This document shows positions 25,379-36,693 of a DNA stretch of 64,000 nucleotides, piece by piece. The notes beneath the pieces were generated by a model. That model made no database searches. It saw only the letters and a program-made list of their open reading frames with translations, and was not told the origin of the DNA. Origin of the DNA: Drosophila miranda (Eukaryota; Arthropoda; Insecta; Diptera; Drosophilidae); the NCBI RefSeq assembly GCF_003369915.1, contig NC_046675.1, positions 27,094,001 through 27,158,000 on the forward strand. The letters run 5' to 3'. The position numbers and the translations under genes were made by a program. The stretch's first letter is position 1; every line of letters starts with the position of its first letter.

Positions 25379-25788
25379 ATGTCGCGCAAAGTAAAACTCA
25401 TTCAAACACAAAATAAAGCAAAAAAAGCTACAGTCATATGCGACTCGAATGTATCATCCACCATTAATCTTCGGGAAATTGATGAACGTGACAAGATAAG
25501 AGACAGACTAAATGACATGCTGTCAACGTACGAAGAAGCTCCCATAGAGCCTGCTGAAAGAAAACGAACACGCTCTCGAAAAATTCCTGTTCCTTTCCTC
25601 CCGGAAATTGGCTGCGACAATTGTGGGGCTTTGAAGCATTGCTTGGTTTTTATGATTGTCCCCAACATATCCCATCGTCTTCCTTATCCTTTCCCTTTTC
25701 GCAGAAACGTGATAGCCCTGCGACGTTTAGCAAATCGATTGGATGCCCTACAATGATAGAGGATACTGAAAGACAAGAGGAAACATAA
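25379..25788 (+). CDS. Small basic protein of unknown function, two exons
   Basis: Proposed exons 25379-25645 and 25705-25788 give 116 aa. The 59-nt intron has GTTTTT at its donor and a strong acceptor (CCTTTCCCTTTTCGCAG), a normal size for Drosophila. Without splicing the frame runs on to 25756 with an unconvincing tail. The N-terminal half is Lys/Arg-rich and charged (MSRKVKLIQTQNKAKKA; REIDERDKIRDRLND). The middle is RTRSRKIPVPFLPEIGCDNC, then GALKHCL, with a CxxC that might bind metal. No signal peptide or membrane segment; nuclear location is possible but only inferred. AATAAA lies near 25849. It sits on the opposite strand between the two beta-mannosidases. I do not recognise the family, and coding status rests on the splice-consistent frame and poly(A) signal. 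Confidence 0.55.
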
Positions 25789-26905
25789 TTATAATATATA
25801 AAACAAGAAATACAAAATTTTATCTATAGAAAGATATAGATATGTATAATAAAATGAAACGCTTATTGTATATTTCCATTTCTTTATATTGATAAAAGTA
25901 CACCAAAAATTGTTTCAATCTTTCATACACAAATTCGAGTGTTATCTAAATCTTCTTGTTCCTGATCGAACCACCTACCATCTGGCGATTCTTTGGGAAT
26001 TGCCCGTCGCAAGCTTTACAGAACTCAAAACCCATGGATACTTGATGTAAGTTAGTTTGCCGAAAAAGGGAGAAAAGCTTCGGGCATATCCTTTTAAAAA
26101 ACTTCACGCGCTATTCCGACGAGTAAATTTAATCCAAAAACTTAGTTTTTTCCCTCTATGTATGTATGCCGCTTCCGCTCTATATCGCTCTCTGTGAGGA
26201 TACTTCTTATCGAATATAACAAGTTTTCGACAGATTGCTGCACTTCATACTAAAACTGCAGAACAAACGATACTAAAATCGATTGGAATTTGGAAAACAT
26301 CAAGTGCGTCAGAGTTTCATTTGAAAATCCAAAACAGTAGAGGTGGGAAATCATCGATAGATCCAAATAGATCGAAAATACGTAGACATAGTTAGTTGGT
26401 AAAAGCCCGCATGATGGGTACTCCACGCAGGGCTTCAAAGAATTCCCGCCATACTCTCAGGAAAGGGGACAATATCCATCCCAGGCTCGAATTATATGTA
26501 CATATGTCGCATCATGTTGGCGGACCTGGCGAACAACCTGATTTTGGCTTCTACAGTTCAAACAGTGTTGAAAACTAAAATGAAATCACACTGGCGCTAT
26601 TTTCCAACTTAGAGCTCATATACATTTTATTTATAAATTTTTTTGTTTTTATAAGTTTATTCTGCCCTGTTGGGCGTTTCGTTTCAGCTTCTTGTTAAAG
26701 ACTGAAAATAAAATACGGAAAACCCTTTAATAGATGAAAATATCGAGCTAGCTCAACGAAATTCGCCCAGAACTTTCAATGAAGGCAGGCAGTATCGGGC
26801 TTTCCAAAGAAATTGATGTATAATATAAAAAGGAAGAAGGTAAAGATTGGAATCCACCCACTTCTTATATTTTGTTAGATTTATAATTTATGGTGAGAGT
26901 TTTAC
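25789..26905. other. Spacer between the small unknown gene and beta-mannosidase B
   Basis: AT-rich, with no supportable gene. It holds the 3' ends of the two convergent genes. Open frames such as 26396-26578 have no recognisable domain. Confidence 0.55.
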
Positions 26906-29900
26906 TCAGATTAAATATTGATTCATCGTTTGCACTTTAATGTGCTCGCTTGTCAGCCTCAGGCACTCCGAAGAGTTTTCAAACTCCAGGTGCACTGTTT
27001 TTCTGGGCTCTGTCTGCGTAAAGCCATTTGTCGAGAACTGGTGTCTCTCCTTAAAATAGTCTGGATGGGAGACTTCCAAGTACACAAGCAGAGCTGGATA
27101 CTTCACTGTGATGCGTAGGCTGAAACTGTTGGTATACGGTTGCTTGGCCGTGCTGCAGTCAGGACCCACCACTTCCAGCTGTCAGGGGTAAGTGAAGACA
27201 TGATAGCAATAGGATAGGAATATGGCATTCGCACCCACCGCTAATTCCGGATCTTTGATGCCCTTAACGTTCTTTATAGGCACCGGGTAGAAGTAATTTC
27301 GTGCTATTGTCACACCGTTGTTATCTTCCAAGACGATCTCCAGAAAGATTTCTTCCTTCGAGTGGTTTTCGTACAGAAAAGTGTCCAGAGGTATTGGGCG
27401 CGCTTCCAGCTCATTTGAACCCTGCGGATATATGTATTCGATAGGTCTACTGCTGGAGCCGTTTGCTGGTTACGGTTACACTCACCAGAGCGAAGGCACG
27501 GGCTATAGTCTTTTTAGCAATGAAGTCTGTCCAGAGATAGGTGTTGATTTTGACGTGGTACAAGAGCGTGTCAGCATGCTCCATGTAGTCCTCCCTTGTG
27601 AGCGTCACGTTGAGGCTATCCGTATTCTTATCGTACAGGGCAATCACTCTCGTGGGAGCCAAAAAGTCCTTGGCCCAGTAGTAGACTATCTTAAAGTTTC
27701 CATAGAAGTCGATGCAAGACCAGGTGGGTGCCACCCACACGTCATTTAACTGCCACATTAGTGCACCCATTGTCTGGTTCTCAGTGCGCAGGGTGCGGAA
27801 GAGGTCGACTGCCGTCTTGGCGGTCATTGCCTGGGAGACCTGGCTGAAGTATATGAATTCCTGAATATTCTCATCCCAGTTGTGGGGCATGAATGGCAGT
27901 TGGAGGGCAATCAGCTTAAGTATCGGTATGAATCCCTTGGGATCGTGGTGGTGACTTCGAATGAGCGCAGCTATGCTTTCGTTGGACTCATCTGAGCCAT
28001 TGCCCAGCGCTCGCTGCCAGGTGGAGAGCATGGGTAGACTGGCATATCCGAACTCGGATACGAACCGACCGTGTGGGTAGGTTTCCGGGTCAAAGCCGTC
28101 CTTTTCGTCCTCCCAAAAGTGGACTTGGAACAAAAAAATTTGTGATAAATAATATCAAAGCTGGGAACAGAGTTGGCTTACTGTCGCCGAAATTAGGAGT
28201 TTGAGGATCTTTGGCCAGCTCCTTGCCAGACTCTTCAATACCCAGCGAGGGCGTGGAGATTAAAGGGCCAGGGCGCGGATTGAAATCGTTGCGTGAAATT
28301 ATACTCAGCTCGTGCTTCAGAGTGCCCATGAATAGGGCCTGATAGTCCTTCTCAAGGCGCGTCGCATTTTCACCGAACTCCGAGCGATTCTTTACCAGGA
28401 AGAGCTCAATCTCGTTGTTAGTCACAATCATCGCGAGACTGGGGTGGTACGAGAGCCGCTGCGCATTTTGCATTGTTTCCAGGCAGACAGAAGCCACAAA
28501 ATCATCGGTTAGGGGGTAGGCTGCCTTGGAAAATGTCATGTCCTGCCATACCAGGAGGCCGTAGTAGTCTGCCAAGTTGTAGAATGTTTCCGACTCGTAG
28601 AGACCGCCCCCCCAGACTCGGATCATGTTCATGTGGACATCGTGGGCCGATTTCAGCAAGTGCTGCACTGTAAAGTGCATTTTATGATTAGCCATCTTCT
28701 GCATCTCTGCAATGATATGCACTTACTCACCCGTATCCGCCTCAGCTGATAGTTCTGGCAATGTATTGGCCGGTACATAATTGGCACCCTTCATGAAAAT
28801 CGGATGGCCGTTCACACGAAAAAAGAAGGTTCTACCAATCCCTACACAAAGCCGAGGAGAAGGGATGATATGGCTATGACCATAGAGTGAGAAAAAGTAG
28901 TCCTACTCACTGTCCACGTCCTCCACCAGCTCAATGGTGCGAAATCCAATCTTCAATAGTTTCTGGGACTCGGTGCGCGAGCTCAGGTTGGGGGCTTCGC
29001 TGGAGAAGCACTTCACTGAAAACAGCACGGGGTAGAGACGTTGCTTGCCATAGCCATTTGGCCACCACAGGGTGACGCGGTCCTGGGGAGAATGGGAAGA
29101 AGAACCGGGATATACCGAACGACTCTTTATCTCGTGCATGAATAGGCTTGCGTGTAACGTACCAGGGGAATGTGTATTTTGAACTCGAGAACGGGGGAGG
29201 CATAGTTTACCTCTTGCTGATCCATTACAAGTGGTTCGTCCAAGAGCTCACTAAAAGGTCATTGTCATGGATATTTAATTTGCCTATATAATATTTTTAT
29301 TAAGCTCTGAATACCTGGCATACACCACGAGCTTAGCGTAGAAGTTCTGCAACGCAGGTGAGCTGACAAAGGCCCGACAATCCATCGTCCAGTGCGTGTC
29401 ATTGCGGTTGATGGCCACATCGACGTCGCGCAGGATTCCCACCGTGTAGTACTCGATGGTCACTGGCTTCCATATTCCAGACGACAGGGCTGCTGGGTTC
29501 CACTCGCCGCCGAAGCTCATTTGCATTTTGCGGAGCATGTTTCGATGGCACTCGACATAGCCCAGCGCCGTTGGACAGCTGGGGGGAGCAGTGGCAGTGC
29601 CCGTTTCTTCCAGTTTTTGGGCGCGAATGCGGGCCTCCTGAAGGGGCGAAAGCAGCTCGATTTCCAGGGTATTCTGGCTGGGACTGGGCAGCAGAAAGTG
29701 CCCGATGGCGAACGAGTAGCGGATGAACATGTTGTCCGTTTCACCGATCAGCTCACCGTTCAGCCACAACTTGGACACGGTGTCGACTCCGTGCAGCGTG
29801 AGATTCACCAAACTGTCGCTGCCCAATTCGACGCCTATATATCGATCGGTCAGCGTCGACTAATAAAGAAGAAATCAGTTACTTACTGTCGAAGGTGGTG

Positions 29901-30454
29901 CTGTAAATCCAAGTTTGGTTGGCTATCCAGCTGAGCGCCACATTGTTTTCCTTTTCCAGCAGGTCCCCGTATGTTTCCTTCAGCGCCGTATACACACCAC
30001 TCGGCACCCGGGCAACGTCGATCTTCAGTGCTGAAAATATAGTGGTTATTTAGATCGGGGGGAAGGCGAAGAGTTGCCGCATCTCAAATTGCATCAAAAT
30101 CACAGAGCCAGTCGTAAGAAGTATTTATAACCAATTAATTAGCGCAGGTGCTACCAGAGACTCAACGTAGACGATGGCATTTTAATCTTATCACAAGTGC
30201 AAACACTCCTGGGGAGGCCACGGCCCGTGCACTACTCGCGCCGTCCATGATGAGTCAATCACATCACAGCGGCAGGTGATACTTTCATCAATTTCGCGTA
30301 CTCGCACTCATTAGACTACAAAGAGGTACTTACAAGAGGTCGCGTTCCTCAATGTCCATTTTGTAAGTTCCTCCACGAGGACAGTTTTAGCTTCCAGAGT
30401 GTGGACGGCGATGGCGATTAGCAAAGCGCAACAGGGGTAAAATGTCTTGAACAT
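26906..30454 (-). CDS. Beta-mannosidase-like protein, copy B (GH2), ten exons
   Basis: Divergent tandem paralogue of copy A. Exons in coding order: 30454-30334, 30030-29887, 29834-29315, 29250-29163, 29082-28911, 28841-28731, 28667-28182, 28123-27486, 27421-27239, 27178-26906. Phases agree, giving 911 aa. It has a signal peptide (MFKTFYPCCALLIAIAVHTLEA). RVWGGGLYES, the acid/base Glu in TNNEIE and the nucleophile Glu in VSEFGYASLP are kept. The WDWG substrate-binding motif is replaced by GEWN (in SFGGEWNPAAL). Compared with copy A there is an extra intron (28842-28910) inside what is A's fifth exon, and A's seventh intron is absent. All frames are open, so it is not a pseudogene by sequence. 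It may have altered specificity or a non-catalytic role. Confidence 0.88.
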
Positions 30455-32246
30455 ATTTAATTCGTTTCTGGACAAGCAGCAATTAAACCGATAAACATCT
30501 TGTTCGTGTTTATTTATTTGGCTTTAATTAAAATCTTATCTCTGGTATGGGTTTTTTGGGTTCTGCGCTCTATTCTTCTTCGAACACACGTTACCGCTCC
30601 GGGAACGCTTTGATTACTGAGCACTTCCAGCAATTTGTGGTCTCCAAAGCATGGACGAACTTATCAGTTCGACTGGGTGTGGGGAAAATATCAGATGGCT
30701 GACAGTTCGATAATGGGTGGAATCAGTTGAAATTGCTACCACGTACTCTCCCAAGGGATAACGAAATCACGGGAACAAACAAAGGATTCTTAAGGGGACC
30801 AGATTGAACAATGCGACTGGCATTCCTGATAAAGCAGAAATCAGATTCAATTCGTGTAGATGTACATATATAGCAGCCAGAAAAAAGAGTTTTCGATTCC
30901 ATAAAGCATATATGTACGATATTATTTAGAAATAGTTTATTAATATTGTTAAGCTATTAAGCGTTTTTAATAACTGTTGCAATTTTTGAAGTTAATAAAA
31001 GTCGAGATTTTGTATATAATTCACAATTTATTTGCATATGTAAACCAACTTATCGCGTATGTACATATGGGGGTGATTGGGCGAACGAATGATGCGAGGA
31101 TGTTAATCTAATAGCTGCGACGATTAGCTCAAGACTAAAAATGCAAGGGTTGACGGGCCAAATTGCCGGGCTCTATGCAGCAAGCTTAGACGCGAGCGAG
31201 AGAGTAGGATAGCCCGAGAGCGTTAGAGCTGCTCGGGGCCGCTGCTAAGCCGAGTACGAGAGATTGAGATAAAGGGAGACGAAAAATGAAATATTTAAGC
31301 TGCTTGACCCGACGCATATTATTAATCGCGTTAGTCTGATATGTGTGAGAACAACAATTTTTTTAAGGGTTACTGCTTGATCTCGGCTGATTTCTGCTGC
31401 TGCGGCTTAAGTTACGTCTGGCTGCTGCGATTCTCTCTTTACGACTCTTTCTTCTTCTCTGTCTGCTGTTGATCTGCTGCTGTTACTACTGCTGTTGCTG
31501 CTCATCAGCTGTTCCTATGCTGCTGTTGCTTATCCCCGCTGCCCCCTCAATAGGCCGGCTGGCCCACTCTTTCTTACATAAATAATCGTCGTTCGGACCT
31601 ATAAGAAGTAGAGCTATACAGACTCCTGTGATATCCCAGGGAGACAATTTTTGACATGCCCTTTACCGCCCTCTAAAATCGAATCTCAATCTTAATCTCT
31701 AAAATCCCTCAATCATAGAAAATGATAATATCAAATAGATTCCAGAAATGGCTATCTCACGGCCTCGTTCAGCGTGGCCTAGTGAGAAGATATAGCGGCC
31801 GAATAAGGTCGAATGGTTCAGTATGGAAATTACTGGAATATTTGTCCAATAGAGTGCAAGTACAAGTTACTTATAATTGTATCCTCTCAAATAGAATATT
31901 ATTCTTTAGAGATCAGTGAAAACCAGAGTTGATCTGTTTCTATTCAGGATGTCCGTGGCTGTGAAGCTATCTGGGAACGGGCACATTCCTGGTCGTTTAT
32001 GGTTTTTATTGTATTTGATTATGTATATATATTGTATATTATTTTGCATAAGAAATAAACTGAAACTCTAGGTGAGTGAGTCCATTTTGGGAATGCGCAT
32101 ATTTATTACTCGTATATTGTATTTACTATAGTTAATGTAGTAGCATAAGTAATAGTAATGGGCATATAATTTTTAATTTAAGATAGTATTTACAAATGCA
32201 AACAACACAGGGCCCTTTGATCCAAAGCCAAAAGTTGTAGTTGCGT
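30455..32246. other. Spacer between beta-mannosidase B and Dsk
   Basis: No supportable gene. It includes the upstream side of beta-mannosidase B, a CTG/TTGCTG-rich stretch at about 31380-31520, and the Dsk 3' UTR (TTTATT at 32102-32107 = AATAAA on the minus strand). An open frame at 31722-31919 has no recognisable domain. Confidence 0.55.
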
Positions 32247-32666
32247 TTACCGACCAAAGCGCATGTGACCGTAATCATCAAACTGGTCGTCGCCGCCCCG
32301 CTTTCCGAACCGCATATGACCATAGTCGTCTAAGCGTTTTGACATCGTCCGATCGTCCTCGTTGTCCATCAGCAAGTCCAGTTCGATGGGTATTACAGGC
32401 CGGGAGATTATTGGAACTCTGTGCCCGAACCCAGTGGATCTCTGGTGGCGTCTGCTGCCGAAGCGTGCCAACGAGAGTCCGTCCGTATTTCCCGCCTCTG
32501 ATCCCATCTTGGGATCGAGGTCTTGCAGTCGCCGTTCCTCCTTACCGACCTCCACGCTGGCTGTCTGGGACGGTACTGGCAGCACCACCAGCAGATAAAA
32601 TGTTAAGGCCCAGAGGGGCATCGCCAAGGTGGCAAAATGCGCGCATCCCATTCCGCGGTGTCCCAT
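32247..32666 (-). CDS. Dsk: Drosulfakinin (CCK/gastrin-like) neuropeptide precursor
   Basis: 139-aa prepropeptide expressed in brain neurons, including insulin-producing cells in flies. It yields sulfated, amidated sulfakinins that act on CCK-like receptors in satiety, aggression and gut motility. The signal peptide spans about residues 1-35 (hydrophobic [19 protein letters not shown]). Two peptides lie at the C-terminus: [10 protein letters not shown] after KR, and [15 protein letters not shown] after KR, ending in GR-stop. Tyr (sulfation), MRF and the amidation Gly are intact. The conserved spacer [16 protein letters not shown] is present. The first peptide reads LDDY where FDDY is expected (codon TTA). 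The upstream DSK-0 region reads [10 protein letters not shown], lacking a dibasic site after its Gly. A possible TATA box lies 49-58 bp upstream of the ATG. Confidence 0.97.
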   Translation of the reverse strand: MGHRGMGCAHFATLAMPLWALTFYLLVVLPVPSQTASVEVGKEERRLQDLDPKMGSEAGNTDGLSLARFGSRRHQRSTGFGHRVPIISRPVIPIELDLLMDNEDDRTMSKRLDDYGHMRFGKRGGDDQFDDYGHMRFGR

Positions 32667-32714
32667 TCTCGGCTTTGCCCTTACAAGACTGGTTCACTGC
32701 TCCAGAAACATCTT

Positions 32715-32724
32715 CTTTTTATAG
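32715..32724 (-). promoter_or_regulatory. Possible TATA box of Dsk
   Basis: CTATAAAAAG on the minus strand. A start about 30 bp downstream would give a 5' UTR of only about 25-30 nt. A GTAAGG in that leader could be a donor, so a spliced leader is an alternative. Confidence 0.45.
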
Positions 32725-33230
32725 AAAATCTGTTATCTGGGAAGCGCCCCTTCCTGTTGTTATTATTTCGCAGCCATGCTGGCCGCAAAGGTACAGCCCA
32801 CAATATGAATACAGCTCAATCGAATTAGCCTTGTGAGGGCTGACATGTGATTGACGTGATTGATTAAATCAACCCTCAAGCACCGCGTGCTGCTGTTCTG
32901 AAGGAAGAAGTTAATTTGACGAAGTGAAAAACGTTCAGACCTGGATCTACATTTATGCAAACATTTTTTTTTGTAAAGTTTTAATATTAGTGCCGAATAG
33001 ATTTATATGGAAGCTATCCAACAATCTGTTGCAACAGAATTTTCATATCGTGCATCTTCTGCTTCGGTTAAAGACATAGGAATTTAATGCCGAGTTTTGT
33101 TGTCCGAGAGTGTTTCAAAGTCCAGCGTTAAATTTTTCTGAAATGCTGGCAATTATGAAAATTTATCAGCTTTGGAACAGAGTCCTGAACATCCGACTTA
33201 GTTTTAGTTTTACAAATTATTTATTATCCA

Positions 33231-33970
33231 GAACAACAATTGGCCGGTGTCCAGGCCGTCCGCAAGCCGCTAGCCACGGACAAGTATCCACCCATCAATG
33301 ATTTTATCCAGAGTGACATATTGGCCAGTCGCTCTGAGTTCTGTGGCTAATGTTGTGACGGGATCGGAGCAGACACAGGTTGTACTCAACTATGAGGCTC
33401 TCACCAATTTCCCGGTCCTGCTCTCCCATCCCAAGGAGAAGATACGAATAGAGGCTGTCTGCTTCCTGTCAAACATCACCGCTGGCAACTAGTCACAACT
33501 GCAGGCCAAAAATAATTGAGAACCTGAGAAAGGGTTAATTCTTGATACAGAAGGTTGCCAAGGATGGGTGTCATTCAGCCGCTCCTTGATCGCCTCTCAT
33601 GCCAGGATACCCAAGTTATCAAAGTAAGAGATTTCCCTTGCATACTGTCTATGTCCAGGAGTAACCATATCTCTTCCAGGTTGTGCTTAATGGTTTAAGC
33701 AATTCTCTCAAATTGGCCGATAAACATGTGGAAACGGTGGCCAACTTTAAAAGTGTGACACTGTGGAAATTTATTAACTGGCTAACGACATCATCGATCA
33801 GTAGTTTTAGAACTAGCTATGCAAAGAGCTAATAGCTAAGCCAGAATGCATTTGTTCGAAGTGATGGAATGTCTTTCTTACACAGGTCGAACAGACAGAA
33901 CACGTCTCACCAGCCCCCACATCCGATGTTACACAGTACAACGAATGATCCGAACAAGCTGGGGACAAGT
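33231..33970 (+). pseudogene. Decayed importin-alpha3 (Kap-alpha3-like) copy retaining an intron
   Basis: Importin-alpha carries NLS cargo into the nucleus. Fragments in correct order match the alpha3 type. An early ARM repeat ([20 protein letters not shown]) is at 33238-33300. The region [20 protein letters not shown] through [19 protein letters not shown] lies at about 33339-33491. GVIQPLLDRLSCQDTQVIK is at about 33567-33623, VVLNGLSNSLKLADKHVETV at 33680-33740, and a C-terminal APTSDVTQYN at about 33921-33950. Several ARM repeats between the first two fragments are deleted, the CAG after TAGN has become TAG, and frames shift. A 56-nt GT-AG intron (33624-33679) is still present between QVIK and VVLN. 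The copy therefore arose from DNA, or from an intron-bearing duplicate, and not from spliced mRNA. Confidence 0.88.
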
Positions 33971-36693
33971 TACCAGCTTTTAAGGTACCAAATGATAACA
34001 GTATATTTTCCATAGCAGCCCAAATCAAGTGCGCCAAATTCCAGCAGCAGCAAAGCTGGCCAATACTCTCCCAAAAATAAATGACACATAAAGGAAAAGC
34101 AGAGAATTGTCGAACTGTTTAAATTTTAGAGAACTATCCATGGACGGAAATATACGCATGTATGTACATAAATATATCTATATCCTGACTCTTTTAAGGG
34201 TTTCTTCCTCCATTTTAAGATTGTATTGGAGCCCGTTCAGACGTTAGTTATGTTATGATACATTAAGATATAAAAGTAAACGCTGACATTGGGGTCTGCA
34301 GCATGTTTCGAATTCTTATAATAAAGGATGAATTTCCCCTTTCAAATTTGTATGCGGAATTAGAGACTTCTTCAAACCGGATAGAAAAGTAACATATCTG
34401 CTGTTGCTAGCAGACTGGACTCTGTAATTCAATTGTATTCACACGCCATGGGAACATTATCTTTACATATGTATTTGCACATTCTGATAATATTACCCGT
34501 ATTCGAACATTTTGCTTCAATTAGAATCTGCCCACGCCCACATTTACATAAAAAAATGTGTGTTTATGGACTTGTATACCTTATGGGAAATGATAATGCG
34601 GGCGATAACAAAATTGTGCTAATAAAACCAGTAAAACATAAACAAAGTGACCCCAGACATAAGAGAAAGCTCAGTTGCCGATGATAGTTTCGTTCGAGCT
34701 GTTTGTGTCAGATTCTATGTTACTTGGGTATTTCGTTCTTCTCTCTAGAAGCCTCCATCTGCAGCACTTGCCTCACGGGAGACCACTCCAAGGTGTACAA
34801 TGGATTGATTGCAGTCTGTGATCCGCAAATGGCTGCCTTCCCTCAGGTGCCTCATCCTCTCAAAAAACTGTAGTCTTTTTGCTGTCAATCTCTTTGTGAG
34901 TCTGACGCAGCTTATCCAACTGGGACGGGCCTGCAACTACAAGCTGGAGCAGGCTAACGCAAATCTTTCAATAGCTAGATTTTCCTGGGCTTAGAGACGA
35001 AATACCACTACTGCACAGCCAAGAGAATAACTTGGCAAATAATCTCAGCTAATCAATCTCAAATAATCTAACTTGAGTCAATAATTGGGAGGAACCTCCC
35101 AGTCGAAACGCTGGTAGTTGTTTCTACCGTATCTTTAAAATTGTGTATTCCAGAGATCTTTCGATTTGCTCTAATAGTCTCTGAGAAATGGTGGTAAAAA
35201 GGGTCGAACAGACCAGAGTTAGAGACAGAAACATACATACACACATAGTCATAGGCATACATAGACATAAAGGTAAACTTAAGAAATAACAGCCGGAGAT
35301 TGGAGAGTGACGCACCTAGCGGCCATTCATGAGACTAGCACGAGGGAACAAGTGTGCTGCATACTTTTAGGGTTACGCACAAGTTACGTTAAGCAGCACT
35401 GGCCACGTTTCGTAAAAGAAATCTCGCTTGTTGCTGTTTTTGCTCTTTGGCGAAACTAAAATTAGGTTGAATGAAAATCTGACCGTGGATGTTGGCGCTC
35501 GGCTAAGCTAGAATCTCCATCCATTTTAAGGTGCTGGAATTTGGCTAAATATAAAACTACATAGATTTAAAATAAGAAAATTCGAGTCGCGCTCCATTCA
35601 AAGTCTCCTAATGGAAATGACAATCAATTTGCTTCAATCGTACCTACATAGGCATTCATTCACGTGTATATAAATTGCTTTAGAAATGATAATAAAGATG
35701 CACATCGTTATCTGTTGGTGCTGGTTTCGGTGAATATTAATGAGCGACCTACAAGCATCTCACATATGTATGTATGCATATAGTATGCGTACGTATACAT
35801 TTTTGTTGTTGTTAATATGTTCTTATAATATGGGCTAATGTGCCTGATAACCCAGAATTTTGAAAGCAGGATAATTAATTAAATTTAATTTGTTTCATGC
35901 TACATCCCAGCGCTACAATTTAGAATGTAATGCATATCCAATAAAAATTTAATTACATATTTTATTATGTTATCATCGGAATGGCCATACATCTCGTTGT
36001 GCCTTATACTAAATGAGTTCATCCAAAACTATTAACCAGAACTCTTTTCCACAGTTTCTAAAATTAAAATGCCCAAGACTAAGTACAATACGAGCAAATA
36101 ACTAGATCAATATATTGCTTCAAATGTGCGTATATATCTAGCTTAATGTCTACAAAAAAATTTTAGATTTATTAACAAAAATGTAAAATGCCCAAAAGAT
36201 TTAATTTAACCAAAATGTGGAGTCGTGTTTTCGAGCAGAAATATCATGACATGAAGGTTTGATTCCATTAAGAAGAGGTGCGATTGAATGTAAGCCACCC
36301 AGTCCGAGCTAATCCAGTCTCCGTTGGTCAAGACTAGAGTGTCAAGTGCTGGTCTCCGTCCCCCCTTCTTATCGGCCACTCCGAACAGTTTCGCTATGTG
36401 ACTGTGTAAAGAATTCCACTCGGCGACCGGATTGTCCGCATTCCACAGATTCAATCGAACAGTTCGTCTCTACACATAGAGAGAAACACCAACACAGGTC
36501 TACACAAAAGACCAAATTAACAGCTATACAGAAAAGTATCTACGGGTTGATCAATAAACAAACCGCAATCCAAGCCCAAGCCCAGTGCTTGCTGCAGTCT
36601 AGGCGACTTCGGCTTCCACTCCATTCCACTCCACACACACACCTATTCACAAACACACAAACACAGATAGATTCGAGTACGAGTAAGTTGGCA

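Larger units (their letters stand above)
32667..36693. other. Dsk upstream region and gene-poor DNA
   Basis: Apart from the importin-alpha pseudogene, nothing is convincingly coding. 34748-34972 reads EASICSTCLTGDHSKVYNG in one frame and a Cys/aromatic pattern in another, vaguely like a decayed ZAD zinc-finger domain, but too degraded to call. The rest (35.0-36.3 kb) is AT-rich with ATGTATGTA-type words. Confidence 0.5.

Noticed and set aside
36206..36454. 82-codon minus-strand frame beginning MNLWNADNPVAEWNSL
   Set aside because: Plausible amino-acid composition but no domain, no promoter or poly(A) signal seen; could be a chance frame or a gene fragment, not enough to call.
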